A stretch of 57,252 nucleotides of DNA from Eubacteriales bacterium (GTDB taxonomy: Bacteria > Bacillota > Clostridia > Peptostreptococcales > Anaerovoracaceae). The stretch is from NCBI GenBank assembly GCA_029009055.1, contig JAQXJR010000041.1, forward strand, positions 1-57,252, written 5' to 3'. The notes below the pieces were generated by a model. The model ran no database searches and was not told the origin of the DNA. It worked only from the letters and a program-made list of their open reading frames with translations. Both the position numbers and the translations under genes were made by a program. Of the stretch, positions 39,224 to 48,612 are shown one piece after another (the stretch's first letter is position 1; the number at the start of each line of letters is the position of its first letter).

Positions 39224-41111
39224 GAAAATAGCGCTGGTGGTAGCCATCGGCGCTATTTTGCTGTTTTTTGGATTCGGGGAAGTCACAGCCGCGGCTGCTT
39301 CCGGGAGCCAGGGTTACACGACGCCGGAATTTAATGTGACGGCAGTGGCTGATGAAGACCACGTGTTCCATATAACGGAAGAGATAACTGTGGATTTTCA
39401 GACACCTCACCACGGGATCTATAGGAACATACCTCAGAGATCCGGCGTCTACAGGATAGATAATGAGAAAGTGCCCGGCGATGATTGGGAAGAGAGCGTA
39501 GAAGATTCGAGTAACAGTGGTACCACATTCTTAAGCCTCAGAATAGGCGACGCTGACGACACGATCATCGGAAAGAAGAAATACGAGATAAGTTACGATA
39601 TCGTATGCGCTAAAGATAATAATAAAAACGCGGATTATCTGTCTCTGGATCTCCTTCCGTCAGACTGGGAGTCGCCTATAGCTAGCGCCAGGCTCAGCCT
39701 CAGCATGCCTAATGGTGTGGACAGGTCGGCTTATCAGTTCTTTTACGGGGCTTATGGCTCTAAGAATGACGGATCTGAATTCGTTACTATATCTAAAGAT
39801 GGCAGAAAAATAAGCGCTGAGCTCTCTGATATCCCGGAGAGGAATGCTTTCACAGTGGCGGCAAGGCTTCCGGAAGGTTATTGGAAGGGCGCTGAGGACA
39901 GGAGCTGGGCGGCGAAACCAGCCATGGGAATACTAGGATCGGCTTTGCTGATAATAATAGCCCTGTGGCTGAAATTCGGCAGGAATGGCTCTGTGACTCC
40001 GGTAGTTGAATTCTACCCGCCTGAGGGAATGACCCCGGCTGAGCTCGGATATCTGGCAGACGGTATGGTCGATAATGATGATATGGGGGCCATGATGATG
40101 TATATGGCTTCTAAGGGGTATCTTAAAATCATAGCGGAGGGCGACTCAGCCATGGTAGAGAAGGTGCAGGAGCCGGGCGATGATATTCCTTCGTTCGTGA
40201 AGACTCTCTATGATGGGCTATTCGAAGATTCGGACAGGGTGGATACGCATGAGCTGCCGGAATCGTTCGACGAGTACTATAGCGCGGCTAAGCTTCAGGT
40301 CAGGACCAGCTCTCGCATTCGTTTCGGAGCCATGTACAGCCCTGCGTCCAGAGCGGCTTCATTCGTCGCTCACGCGCTGATATTCCTGGAATGCTTATTG
40401 AGCGTTCTTCTATTCGGATACGCGGGCTATTCGGCGCACCCGGACGAGAACCTGATCGTCGGCATGATCGGCGGACTTATAACACTGGGCGGCATGGTCT
40501 TTATGAGTATTTACCGCGCTAAGAAGCGCACATCGAAGAAGTCGTCTATCATGGTGTATTTGATATTAGGTATGATCATGGCAGCTATCGGAATGCTCAT
40601 TACAGCGTTATTTGCCGGAAGTTACGCTGCCTTCGCCGGCACCATGGGCGGGAGCGTGGTCGCGCAGTCCGCGTTTATATTTATAGTCCTGGCGCTTTCT
40701 GTGATCTTCGCCATCAGGGTGAAGTCCAGGTCGCCTGAAAGTATGCTTCTCTGGGGCAGGATAATAGGTTTCCGCAATTTCATCCGTGACGCTGAGTACG
40801 ACAGGCTAAAGGTCTTATCGGACGAAAATCCGGAATATTTCTTCGATATCCTGCCTTACGCTCATGTCCTCGGCATGGCTACGAAGTGGTCCGAGAAGTT
40901 CGCGGATATCGATGTTCCGATCCCGGATTGGTATTCCGGAGTCGACCAAAGCACGGTCATGAACACTCTTTATTACGGCAGCATGATGAAGGACATATCC
41001 ACTAATTTCCTCTCCAGCGTTTCCACCATGAGTGACAGTGGAGGCGGCGGTTTCTCCGGGGGAAGTTTCTCCGGAGGGGGCTTTGGCGGCGGGGGCGGCG
41101 GTGCCTGGTAG
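39198..41111 (+). CDS. DUF2207 membrane protein with Gly-rich tail
   Basis: A 637-residue protein starting at ATG 39198, behind GGAGGAA inside lemA. An N-terminal hydrophobic segment (IALVVAIGAILLFFGFGEV) is followed by an extracellular DUF2207 domain (HITEEITVDFQTPHHGIYRNIP), a membrane helix near 250, a cytoplasmic part, two or more helices around 390-500, a further soluble domain and a C-terminal Ser/Gly repeat ending GGGGGAW. This is the usual DUF2207 layout. Its function is unknown; pairing with LemA suggests an envelope role. Confidence 0.9.
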   Translation: MLRSILEHKKIALVVAIGAILLFFGFGEVTAAAASGSQGYTTPEFNVTAVADEDHVFHITEEITVDFQTPHHGIYRNIPQRSGVYRIDNEKVPGDDWEESVEDSSNSGTTFLSLRIGDADDTIIGKKKYEISYDIVCAKDNNKNADYLSLDLLPSDWESPIASARLSLSMPNGVDRSAYQFFYGAYGSKNDGSEFVTISKDGRKISAELSDIPERNAFTVAARLPEGYWKGAEDRSWAAKPAMGILGSALLIIIALWLKFGRNGSVTPVVEFYPPEGMTPAELGYLADGMVDNDDMGAMMMYMASKGYLKIIAEGDSAMVEKVQEPGDDIPSFVKTLYDGLFEDSDRVDTHELPESFDEYYSAAKLQVRTSSRIRFGAMYSPASRAASFVAHALIFLECLLSVLLFGYAGYSAHPDENLIVGMIGGLITLGGMVFMSIYRAKKRTSKKSSIMVYLILGMIMAAIGMLITALFAGSYAAFAGTMGGSVVAQSAFIFIVLALSVIFAIRVKSRSPESMLLWGRIIGFRNFIRDAEYDRLKVLSDENPEYFFDILPYAHVLGMATKWSEKFADIDVPIPDWYSGVDQSTVMNTLYYGSMMKDISTNFLSSVSTMSDSGGGGFSGGSFSGGGFGGGGGGAW

Positions 41112-41432
41112 CGGGCGCCGCGAGGCCTCACTCGTATGTCCTTTGCTGTTTATCCAGCAAAGCCCATATGCGGGCATTTCTTTCTAAGAAAAAGCCACGC
41201 TGTGGAGTGGAATTTCGCCACGGTGAGGAGAAAATATATGGCTCAATTAATTAAACAGCATTGATTTTTTGTTACGATACCAATAATTCTTGGGCGCATT
41301 TCGGGGCGAAAAAACAATTTTTCACGATTTTTTACCTTTGCGGAGAGTCGTAAATTCCTTGTAATTGTTGAATCAAGGCCGTTAATATGGTAAAATTTTA
41401 TGACAATGTAGTTGATAAGTACAGAGGGATAG
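41112..41432 (+). other. 321-base gap before typA: palindrome, competing hairpins, possible leader peptide, promoter
   Basis: CTTTGCTG/CAGCAAAG (41141-41162) is a member of the palindrome family. At 41195-41221 the arms CCAC, GTGG, GTGG, CCAC allow two mutually exclusive hairpins. GAGGAG then precedes a nine-codon frame MAQLIKQH (41238-41264), which has a good ribosome site but may be chance. The typA promoter follows. Confidence 0.45.
41368..41396 (+). promoter_or_regulatory. Promoter of typA
   Basis: TTGAAT, 17 bases, TAAAAT, about 35 bases before the start codon. Confidence 0.75.
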
Positions 41433-43322
41433 ATGACAGAACAACAGAAGATAATAAATATTGCTGTGATTGCCCACGTAGACGCGGGTAAATCCACATT
41501 AGTAGATGCTTTCTTAAAGCAGAGCGGGGTATTCAGAGATAATGAGGAAGTCGCTGATTGTGTGATGGACAGCGACGCCATAGAGCGTGAGCGTGGTATC
41601 ACCATTTATTCTAAGAACTGCGCCATCATGCATAACGGTGTGAAGATTAATATCGTGGACACGCCGGGACACGCTGACTTCTCATCAGAGGTAGAGCGTA
41701 TCATGAAGACTGTGGATACAGTCATCCTGCTGGTGGATTCCAGCGAGGGACCTATGCCGCAGACGAGATTCGTGCTCAGTAAAGCGCTCGAGCAGGGTCT
41801 GAACCCGATCCTTTTCATAAATAAGATAGATAAGAAGGATGCCAGGATAGATGAGGTCGTGGACGAAGTATATGAACTGTTCATGGACCTGGACGCTAAC
41901 GATGAACAGCTTGATTTTCCAATACTCTACGGAGTTGCCAGACAGGGCATAGCTGTGACAGATCCGCACGAGTTGGACGGTGTCGACTGGACTGGCGGAG
42001 GCGAGAAGCTTAAGCACACACCGGAAGGATACGCCGGATTCGATATTAAGCCGTTATTCGATACTATAATCGAGCATTGCGAACCTTATCCTGACCTGAG
42101 AGATGAGCCGCTTCAGTTCCAGGTATCCAACCTGGCATACGACGACTATATCGGCAGACTCGGAATAGGAAGAGTAACTAAGGGAACTATTTCCGAGGGA
42201 GAACAGATCACGGTAGCCAGGGATAATGGACAGGTCGAGAACGCTAAGATCGGACAGGTATTTATATACAGGGGTCTGAGCCGTGTTCCTGTTAAGACAG
42301 CAGAATGCGGAGATATAGTAGCTGTATCAGGTATCAGCGATATAACCATCGGGGAGACCATTTGCGATAAGGATCATCCGGATCCTATGGAAATGATCCA
42401 GATAGAGCCGCCTACTCTGACCATGAACTTCATGGTAAACACTTCTCCGTTCGCCGGTAAGGTCGGTAAGTTCGTGACTTCCCGTCATATCAGAGAGAGA
42501 CTGGCTAAGGAGTTGGAGGTAAACGTAGGACTGAAAGTCGAGGAGACTGACAGTACAGATACATTTAAGGTGTCCGGCAGGGGAGAGCTTCATCTGTCTA
42601 TCCTCATAGAGAACATGAGAAGAGAAGGCTATGAGCTCGCCGTTTCCAAGCCGGAAGTTATATACAGCAGGGATGAGAGCGGGGCTAAGACAGAACCTGT
42701 AGAGGAAGTGATAATCTCCGTTCCTGACCAGTACTGCGGCACGATCATTTCTGAACTCAATCAGCGTAAGGGAATGATGCTGCATATGGCATCTGAAAAT
42801 AACGGCTATTCCAGATTGGAGTATCACGTTCCTACGAGAGGACTTCTGGGATATCGTTCTCAGTTTATTAACGACACTCATGGTGAGGGAACCATGGAGA
42901 CCCGTTTCTTCGATTACGAGCCGTATAAGGGAGAGATACCTGGCCGTGGAAACGGTGTGGCTATCGCTATAGAGGAAGGCTCCTGCACTCCATACGCTAT
43001 CTTCAATATCCAAGAGAGGGTCCAGATGTTCGTAGAGCCTGGAACACGTGTTTACGAAGGTATGATCGTGGGTATGAATTCCAGAGAAGGGGACATGGAA
43101 GTGAACCCTTGTAAGGCTAAGAGAGTCAGCAACCAGAGAGCTGCCGGTTCAGACGACACCATAAAGCTCACTCCACCTAGAGTGTTCAGTTTGGAAGAAG
43201 CGTTAGAGTTCATAGCCGATGATGAGCTGGTAGAGGTAACGCCGGACGACATCAGGCTCAGGAAGAAGCTCCTTCATGAACTGGACAGGAGAAGAGCCGG
43301 AAGATGGGAGGACCGCTCATAA
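41433..43322 (+). CDS. typA: TypA/BipA ribosome-associated GTPase
   Basis: A 629-residue translational GTPase. G1 is AHVDAGKST, the switch region holds RERGITIYSKN, G3 is DTPGHADF and G4 NKID. The TypA C-terminal part shows HVPTRGLLGYRSQFIND and a basic end. It binds the ribosome and helps assembly and stress or cold adaptation. AGTACAGAGGGAT supplies a modest ribosome site. Its stop is followed at once by the TTG start of the mscS-type gene. Confidence 0.96.
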   Translation: MTEQQKIINIAVIAHVDAGKSTLVDAFLKQSGVFRDNEEVADCVMDSDAIERERGITIYSKNCAIMHNGVKINIVDTPGHADFSSEVERIMKTVDTVILLVDSSEGPMPQTRFVLSKALEQGLNPILFINKIDKKDARIDEVVDEVYELFMDLDANDEQLDFPILYGVARQGIAVTDPHELDGVDWTGGGEKLKHTPEGYAGFDIKPLFDTIIEHCEPYPDLRDEPLQFQVSNLAYDDYIGRLGIGRVTKGTISEGEQITVARDNGQVENAKIGQVFIYRGLSRVPVKTAECGDIVAVSGISDITIGETICDKDHPDPMEMIQIEPPTLTMNFMVNTSPFAGKVGKFVTSRHIRERLAKELEVNVGLKVEETDSTDTFKVSGRGELHLSILIENMRREGYELAVSKPEVIYSRDESGAKTEPVEEVIISVPDQYCGTIISELNQRKGMMLHMASENNGYSRLEYHVPTRGLLGYRSQFINDTHGEGTMETRFFDYEPYKGEIPGRGNGVAIAIEEGSCTPYAIFNIQERVQMFVEPGTRVYEGMIVGMNSREGDMEVNPCKAKRVSNQRAAGSDDTIKLTPPRVFSLEEALEFIADDELVEVTPDDIRLRKKLLHELDRRRAGRWEDRS

Positions 43323-44150
43323 TTGGCGAAGATCTTTAAGGATGGTTTCCTGGCGAAACTAGACGGGGAAGTAATACTGGAGAAATCGCTGACGGCGCTT
43401 ATTATCCTTATAGTTGGGTATATATTCATAAGACTGGTGATCATGCTGGAACGAAGGGCGATGAAGAGGTCGCCTATAGATCCTGTAAATTATGTGTTGG
43501 TCACCAGATCTACGAGAATAGTTCTCTGGCTGATACTGGTGGTATCCATACTGCCGGTACTGGGAATAAGCACGGCGCCTATCATAGCTGCTATGGGAAC
43601 GGCAGGCGTCGCCATATCTCTGGCTTTAAGGGACAGCCTCTCTAACGTGGCCAGCGGCATAATAATGGTCTTCACTAAGCCGTTCACTAAGGGAGATGTC
43701 ATACAGATAGACGGTATAACCGGAGTCGTGGATTTTATAGATATCCTGTCTACTAAACTCCACACTTTCGATAATAACGTCGTGATAGTTCCAAACAAAC
43801 AGATAACTAATTCCATATTAACTAACATAACTAAATTAGATGTCCACCGGGTGGATCTCACATTCGGGATCAGCTACGATTCGGACATAGATAAAGCTAA
43901 ATCTATATTAAGAGAGATAATTCATGATAATGAAGTTTTCCTGGAGGAGCCTGAGCCTGTCATCGGTGTGAATGAATTAGGGGACAGCGCTGTGATGATA
44001 GCCTGCTACGTCTGGTGTAAGACAGAGAGCAGGTTCAACGCGGCTTATTTCTTCAGGGAAGAGGCTAAGAAGAAATTCGAAGAAGCCGGAATCTCGATAC
44101 CATTCACTACGCTAGACGTTAATGTCAGTAATGTGATTGATAATAAATAG
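43323..44150 (+). CDS. mscS: MscS-type small-conductance mechanosensitive channel
   Basis: A 275-residue membrane protein starting at TTG 43323, ten bases after GGAGGA and immediately after the typA stop. Three membrane helices precede the MscS core: the pore helix AAMGTAGVAISLALRDSLSNVASG, then FTKPFTKGDVIQIDGITGVVDFID of the beta domain and TFDNNVVIVPNKQITNSILTN. It opens under membrane tension to release solutes in hypo-osmotic shock. Length is as expected. Confidence 0.94.
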   Translation: MAKIFKDGFLAKLDGEVILEKSLTALIILIVGYIFIRLVIMLERRAMKRSPIDPVNYVLVTRSTRIVLWLILVVSILPVLGISTAPIIAAMGTAGVAISLALRDSLSNVASGIIMVFTKPFTKGDVIQIDGITGVVDFIDILSTKLHTFDNNVVIVPNKQITNSILTNITKLDVHRVDLTFGISYDSDIDKAKSILREIIHDNEVFLEEPEPVIGVNELGDSAVMIACYVWCKTESRFNAAYFFREEAKKKFEEAGISIPFTTLDVNVSNVIDNK

Positions 44151-44190
44151 TAGTTAACGCATCAGATAAAGGAATTGGAGAGAAAACAGA

Positions 44191-47100
44191 ATGAAAGAGA
44201 TCAGGAAATTCAAGCGAGTCATGGTCGCTAACCGCGGCGAGATCGCGATCAGAGTCTTCCGCGCTTGTAAGGAACTTGGTATCAGAACTGTAGCTATTTA
44301 TTCTGAGGAAGATAAGAACTCTTTATTCAGAACTAAGGCAGACGAAGCTTACCTCATCGGTAAAGGTAAGTCTCCTGTAGATGCTTATTTAAGTATAAGT
44401 GAGATCATAGATCTCGCTAAGTCTAAGGGCGTAGACGCCATTCACCCGGGCTATGGATTCCTCTCTGAGAACCCACAGTTCGCTAAGGCCTGCGAAGATG
44501 CGGGTATCGCGTTTATCGGACCTACAGCTGACATGATGATCAGACTGGGAGATAAGATCCAATCTAAACTCGTCGCTAACAGCGTAGGAGTTCCGACTAT
44601 CCCTGGCGTAGACGCCGCTATTGAGACAGAGGAAGAAGCTGTAGAGTTCGCTGATAAGGCAGGCTACCCTGTAATGCTGAAGGCTGCTGACGGCGGCGGC
44701 GGAAGAGGTATGAGAGTCGTCCGCGACAGGAAGGATATTATCGCTGAATACAGAAACGCCAGAAGCGAGTCCATTAAGGCATTCGGAAGCCCTAAGATCT
44801 TCATTGAGAAATATCTGGAAGATCCTAAGCACATAGAAGTACAGGTACTCGGAGACGGACAGGGCCACCTGGTACATCTCTTCGAGAGAGACTGCTCCAT
44901 CCAGAGAAGACATCAGAAGGTAATAGAGTTCACACCTTCTCTTACTCTTACAGATGAGCAGAGACGCGACATCTGCGCTGACGCTCTGAAGATCGCGGGA
45001 TCTGTAGGATACAGATCAGCCGGAACTGTAGAGTTCCTTCTCGATAAGAACGGGAACCATTACTTCATAGAGATGAACCCGAGGATCCAGGTAGAGCACA
45101 CTGTTACAGAGCTCGTTACAGGATTCGATATCGTTCAGGCTCAGATTAAGATCGCTATGGGATACACTCTCGATTCCGATGAAATCGGTATCAAGAGCCA
45201 GGATTCCATCACACAGCGCGGATACGCTATCCAGTGCCGTGTAACTACAGAAGATCCGGCTAATGGATTCATGCCTGACACAGGTACTATCGAGCTTTAC
45301 AGAAGCGGCTCAGGTTTCGGCATCAGACTGGATGGAGGTAACGGCTACACAGGAGCGGTCATCTCACCATTCTACGATTCCCTGCTCGTTAAGATAACAG
45401 CATACGGCCGTACATTCGAAGATACGAGGAAGAAGGCTGTTAGAGCTCTTACAGAGACTAAGATCGATGGAGTTAAGACGAACATCGGTTTCCTGCTGAA
45501 CGTGCTGAACCATCCTACATTTATCGAGGGTAAGTGTGACACAGGATTCATAGCCGCTAACCCTGACCTTCTCGACGTTAAGGCAGCGCCTGATGAAGAG
45601 AAGAGAATCATGAAGTTCATCGGTAATAAGGTCGTTAACGATAAGCGCGGCGCTAAGAAGCCGGACTTCAACGTACCTGTTTATCCGCACATCGCTCCGG
45701 AAGAGATCGCTGACCTCAGAGGAACGAAGCAGATGCTCGACGAACACGGACCAGAGTATGTTTCTAAGTGGGTATATGACCAGAAGAAGCTTCTCCTTAC
45801 AGATACGACTCTGAGAGACGCTCATCAGTCTCTGATGGCTACCAGAGTAAGAACTAAGGATATGGAGAAGATCGCTCCTGCTATGGCTAAGTACGAGAAG
45901 GACCTCTTTTCATTCGAGATGTGGGGAGGAGCCACATTCGACACGGCTTACAGATTCCTGAAGGAATCTCCATGGGAGAGACTGGAGACCATCAGAAAGC
46001 TCGTTCCTAACGTTATGACTCAGATGCTCTTAAGAGGAGCTAACGCTGTAGGATATAAGAACTATCCGGATAACGTCATCAGAGAGTTCGTTAAGATCTC
46101 AGCAGAGGAAGGAATCGATGTGTTCCGTATCTTCGACTCACTGAACTGGGATAAGGGTATGGAAGTGGCTCTGGATCAGGTACGCCTGGAGAATAAGGTA
46201 GCTGAGCCTTGCATGTGCTACACAGGAGATATCCTCGATAAGACCAGAACTAAGTACACACTCGATTACTATATCAACTTCGCTAAGGAATTGGAGAAGG
46301 AAGGAGCTAACATCATCGGAATTAAGGACATGTCCGGACTTCTGAAGCCAGAAGCTGCCAGGATCCTCATTTCCGCTCTGAAGGATGAGATCGACATTCC
46401 TATCAACTACCATACACACGATACATCAGGAAACGCTATCGCTACATGCCTGATGGCAGCTGAAGCCGGAGTAGATATCGTAGACGCGGCTATAAACAGC
46501 ATGTCCGGACTCACATCACAGCCTGGACTCAACTCGCTGGTAGCTGCTCTCGAGCTTACAGACAGAGATACAGGCATGAGCGTTCATGACCTGCAGAAGA
46601 TCTCAGAATACTGGGCTGACGTAAGACCTGTATACGCTGAGTTCGAATCAGGACTTAAGACATCATCCGCTGAGATCTATGAGTATGAGATCCCTGGTGG
46701 TCAGTACTCCAACCTGAAGGCTCAGGTAGAGAGTTTCGGACTCGGTCATAAACTTCTCCAGGTTAAGGAGATGTACAGAACTGTAAACCAGATGCTCGGC
46801 GATATCGTTAAGGTAACACCGTCATCTAAGGCAGTCGGTGATATGGCTATCTTCATGGTTCAGAATGACCTGACTCCGGATAACATCCTGGAGAAGGGTA
46901 AGGACGTAGACTTCCCTGATTCTATCGTATCCTTCTTCGAAGGAATGATGGGTCAGCCTCTCGGAGGTTTCCCTGAGGAACTGCAGAAGGTAGTCCTGAA
47001 GGATAAGAAGCCTATTACATGCAGACCGGGAGAGCTCCTTCCACCTGAAGACTTCGACTACATTAAGGAAGGTCTTAAGAAGTACTTCAACCTCGAAGGA

Positions 47101-47637
47101 ACACCTAAGGAAGTTATCAGCTATGCCCTCTATCCGAAGGTATACTCAGATTATCTGAACAGCCTGAAGAAGGATGGAGACTTCAGACAAATCGGTTCCG
47201 ACGTATTCTTCCACGGTCTCGCTGTAGGTGAGACTTGCGAGATAAACCTCGAAGAAGGTAAGACTATGATCGTTACCCTCGACGAGATAAAGGCACCGGA
47301 TGCTGAAGGATTCAGAGAGCTGGTATTTACGATCAACGGAAACAGAAGGATCATCAGCATTAAGGATAAGGAAGTTGAGAACGCTGTAGCTTCCGTAAGC
47401 GTTAAGTACGCCGATGAAGATAACCCTAAGGAAATCGGAGCCAATATCCCTGGAAACATCGTTAAGCTCCTGGCAGCTAAGGGTGAGCATGTTACAGAGA
47501 AGCAGCCGATCGCTGTTATCGAAGCCATGAAGATGGAGACTAACATCATCGCTACAGCAGAAGGCGACATCGCTGACTTCTACGTTAAGGAAGGCGAGCA
47601 GGTTAAGGCTGGACAGCTTATAGCGGTCATCGACTAG
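44191..47637 (+). CDS. pyc: Pyruvate carboxylase
   Basis: A 1148-residue biotin enzyme making oxaloacetate from pyruvate and bicarbonate. Domain order: biotin carboxylase (VMVANRGEIAIRVFRACKELG, KAADGGGGRGMRVV, EMNPRIQVEHTVTE), carboxyltransferase (TTLRDAHQSLMATRVRT, FEMWGGATFDTAYRFL, NYHTHDTSGNAIAT), and the C-terminal biotin carrier with K1114 in EAMKMETN as the biotinylated lysine. The codon bias suggests high expression. The next gene, bioY, imports biotin, a fitting neighbour. Confidence 0.98.
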   Translation: MKEIRKFKRVMVANRGEIAIRVFRACKELGIRTVAIYSEEDKNSLFRTKADEAYLIGKGKSPVDAYLSISEIIDLAKSKGVDAIHPGYGFLSENPQFAKACEDAGIAFIGPTADMMIRLGDKIQSKLVANSVGVPTIPGVDAAIETEEEAVEFADKAGYPVMLKAADGGGGRGMRVVRDRKDIIAEYRNARSESIKAFGSPKIFIEKYLEDPKHIEVQVLGDGQGHLVHLFERDCSIQRRHQKVIEFTPSLTLTDEQRRDICADALKIAGSVGYRSAGTVEFLLDKNGNHYFIEMNPRIQVEHTVTELVTGFDIVQAQIKIAMGYTLDSDEIGIKSQDSITQRGYAIQCRVTTEDPANGFMPDTGTIELYRSGSGFGIRLDGGNGYTGAVISPFYDSLLVKITAYGRTFEDTRKKAVRALTETKIDGVKTNIGFLLNVLNHPTFIEGKCDTGFIAANPDLLDVKAAPDEEKRIMKFIGNKVVNDKRGAKKPDFNVPVYPHIAPEEIADLRGTKQMLDEHGPEYVSKWVYDQKKLLLTDTTLRDAHQSLMATRVRTKDMEKIAPAMAKYEKDLFSFEMWGGATFDTAYRFLKESPWERLETIRKLVPNVMTQMLLRGANAVGYKNYPDNVIREFVKISAEEGIDVFRIFDSLNWDKGMEVALDQVRLENKVAEPCMCYTGDILDKTRTKYTLDYYINFAKELEKEGANIIGIKDMSGLLKPEAARILISALKDEIDIPINYHTHDTSGNAIATCLMAAEAGVDIVDAAINSMSGLTSQPGLNSLVAALELTDRDTGMSVHDLQKISEYWADVRPVYAEFESGLKTSSAEIYEYEIPGGQYSNLKAQVESFGLGHKLLQVKEMYRTVNQMLGDIVKVTPSSKAVGDMAIFMVQNDLTPDNILEKGKDVDFPDSIVSFFEGMMGQPLGGFPEELQKVVLKDKKPITCRPGELLPPEDFDYIKEGLKKYFNLEGTPKEVISYALYPKVYSDYLNSLKKDGDFRQIGSDVFFHGLAVGETCEINLEEGKTMIVTLDEIKAPDAEGFRELVFTINGNRRIISIKDKEVENAVASVSVKYADEDNPKEIGANIPGNIVKLLAAKGEHVTEKQPIAVIEAMKMETNIIATAEGDIADFYVKEGEQVKAGQLIAVID

Positions 47638-47681
47638 TTACTTAAGCTACTTCAATTAAATCAGGCGTTAATTTACTATTG

Positions 47682-47710
47682 GGCAGCCACGTAATGTGGC
47701 TGTCTTTTTT
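47682..47710 (+). terminator. Intrinsic terminator after pyc
   Basis: CAGCCAC, five-base loop, GTGGCTG, then TCTTTTTT. Confidence 0.85.
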
Positions 47711-47737
47711 AATGGCGAAGCCGGGAGCAGGAGTTTT

Positions 47738-47759
47738 CTTTGCTGTAGCTATAGCAAAG
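47738..47759. repeat. CTTTGCT/AGCAAAG inverted repeat
   Basis: Seven-base arms around GTAGCTAT, which itself extends the stem. It lies after the pyc terminator; one of the intergenic palindrome family. Confidence 0.6.
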
Positions 47760-47802
47760 GCGAACAGCGTTATTGTCACCTGACATGACGACAGAATGTC
47801 AC

Positions 47803-47858
47803 ATTGTTATCCTATAAATCTATTTTAGGTTTACAATCTCTTTGCGTAATGGTAATAT
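47803..47858 (+). promoter_or_regulatory. BirA operator and promoter of bioY
   Basis: ATTGTTATCC (47803-47812), 15 bases, GGTTTACAAT (47828-47837): arms match as inverted repeats at 8 of 10 positions and fit the Firmicute BirA box (TTGTTAAC-N15-GTTAACAA). The right arm contains the -35 box TTTACA (47830-47835), with TAATAT 17 bases on, so bound BirA would block the polymerase when biotin is plentiful. Confidence 0.8.
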
Positions 47859-47929
47859 CTAAGGTGTAGCCAGGGAGGACAGTGAATCGCTTCCGGCTTG
47901 CGGATTCATTTATCATTAAGGGGGATATT

Positions 47930-48508
47930 ATGGAAGCTAACACAACGACAGCGCCTGCCCAGGGCAGGACGACATACTTAGTACTTACAGCTCTTTTCGC
48001 CGCGGTCATAATGGTATGCGCATGGATATCCATACCGCTTCCGTTCACACAGGTACCTATAACTTTAGGGACGCTGGGAATCATGCTGGCGGCGCTCCTT
48101 CTCGGACCGAAATACGGGACTATGAGCGTAGTTCTCTATCTGGCTCTGGGGGCGGTAGGAATTCCGGTATTTTCGGGATTTAAAGGTGGATTCGGGCATT
48201 TCGCCGGACCTACAGGTGGATACCTGGTAGGATATATCCTATTCGCGCTGGTTACCGGAGTGCTCTATAACGTGCTTTGTAAGAAGAAAATAAACGTTGG
48301 GGGCATCGTCGTAGCTTGTGTGGCAGGGGACTTCTTCTGCTACCTGCTCGGTACCATCTGGTTCATGCAGCTCGCCCACACGACATTGGCGGCATCTATG
48401 GTGATGTGCGTTATCCCGTTCCTGCCGGGTGACGCGGCTAAGATCGTAGTCGCGGCCATACTGACCAGAGCTCTTAAGCCGAGGCTCGACAGTATGCTGA
48501 ATAAATAG
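47930..48508 (+). CDS. bioY: BioY biotin transporter substrate-binding subunit
   Basis: A 192-residue membrane protein of six hydrophobic segments: YLVLTALFAAVIMVCAWISIPLPF, LGTLGIMLAALLLGPKYG, LGAVGIPVFSGFKGGFGHFAGPTGGYLVGY and FLPGDAAKIVVAAIL are classic BioY. It captures biotin, alone or with the ECF energy module. ATG 47930 has AAGGGGGATATT before it; an in-frame GTG at 47882 after GGGAGG is an alternative that adds 16 residues. A BirA operator upstream supports biotin control. Confidence 0.95.
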   Translation: MEANTTTAPAQGRTTYLVLTALFAAVIMVCAWISIPLPFTQVPITLGTLGIMLAALLLGPKYGTMSVVLYLALGAVGIPVFSGFKGGFGHFAGPTGGYLVGYILFALVTGVLYNVLCKKKINVGGIVVACVAGDFFCYLLGTIWFMQLAHTTLAASMVMCVIPFLPGDAAKIVVAAILTRALKPRLDSMLNK

Positions 48509-48516
48509 TTATCTAA

Positions 48517-48584
48517 ATAAAAAACAGGCGTCCGGCTGGTAAGCTGATTAAGTGCAGCAAGCCAATCGTGACGCCTGTTTTTTC
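48517..48584. terminator. Bidirectional terminator between bioY and the minus-strand nuclease
   Basis: AACAGGCGTC and GACGCCTGTT (ten pairs) with A and T runs outside; a long 37-base loop lies between them. Confidence 0.8.
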
Positions 48585-48612
48585 GTGTTTTAATAAGTAC
48601 GTGGCAGCTCTC

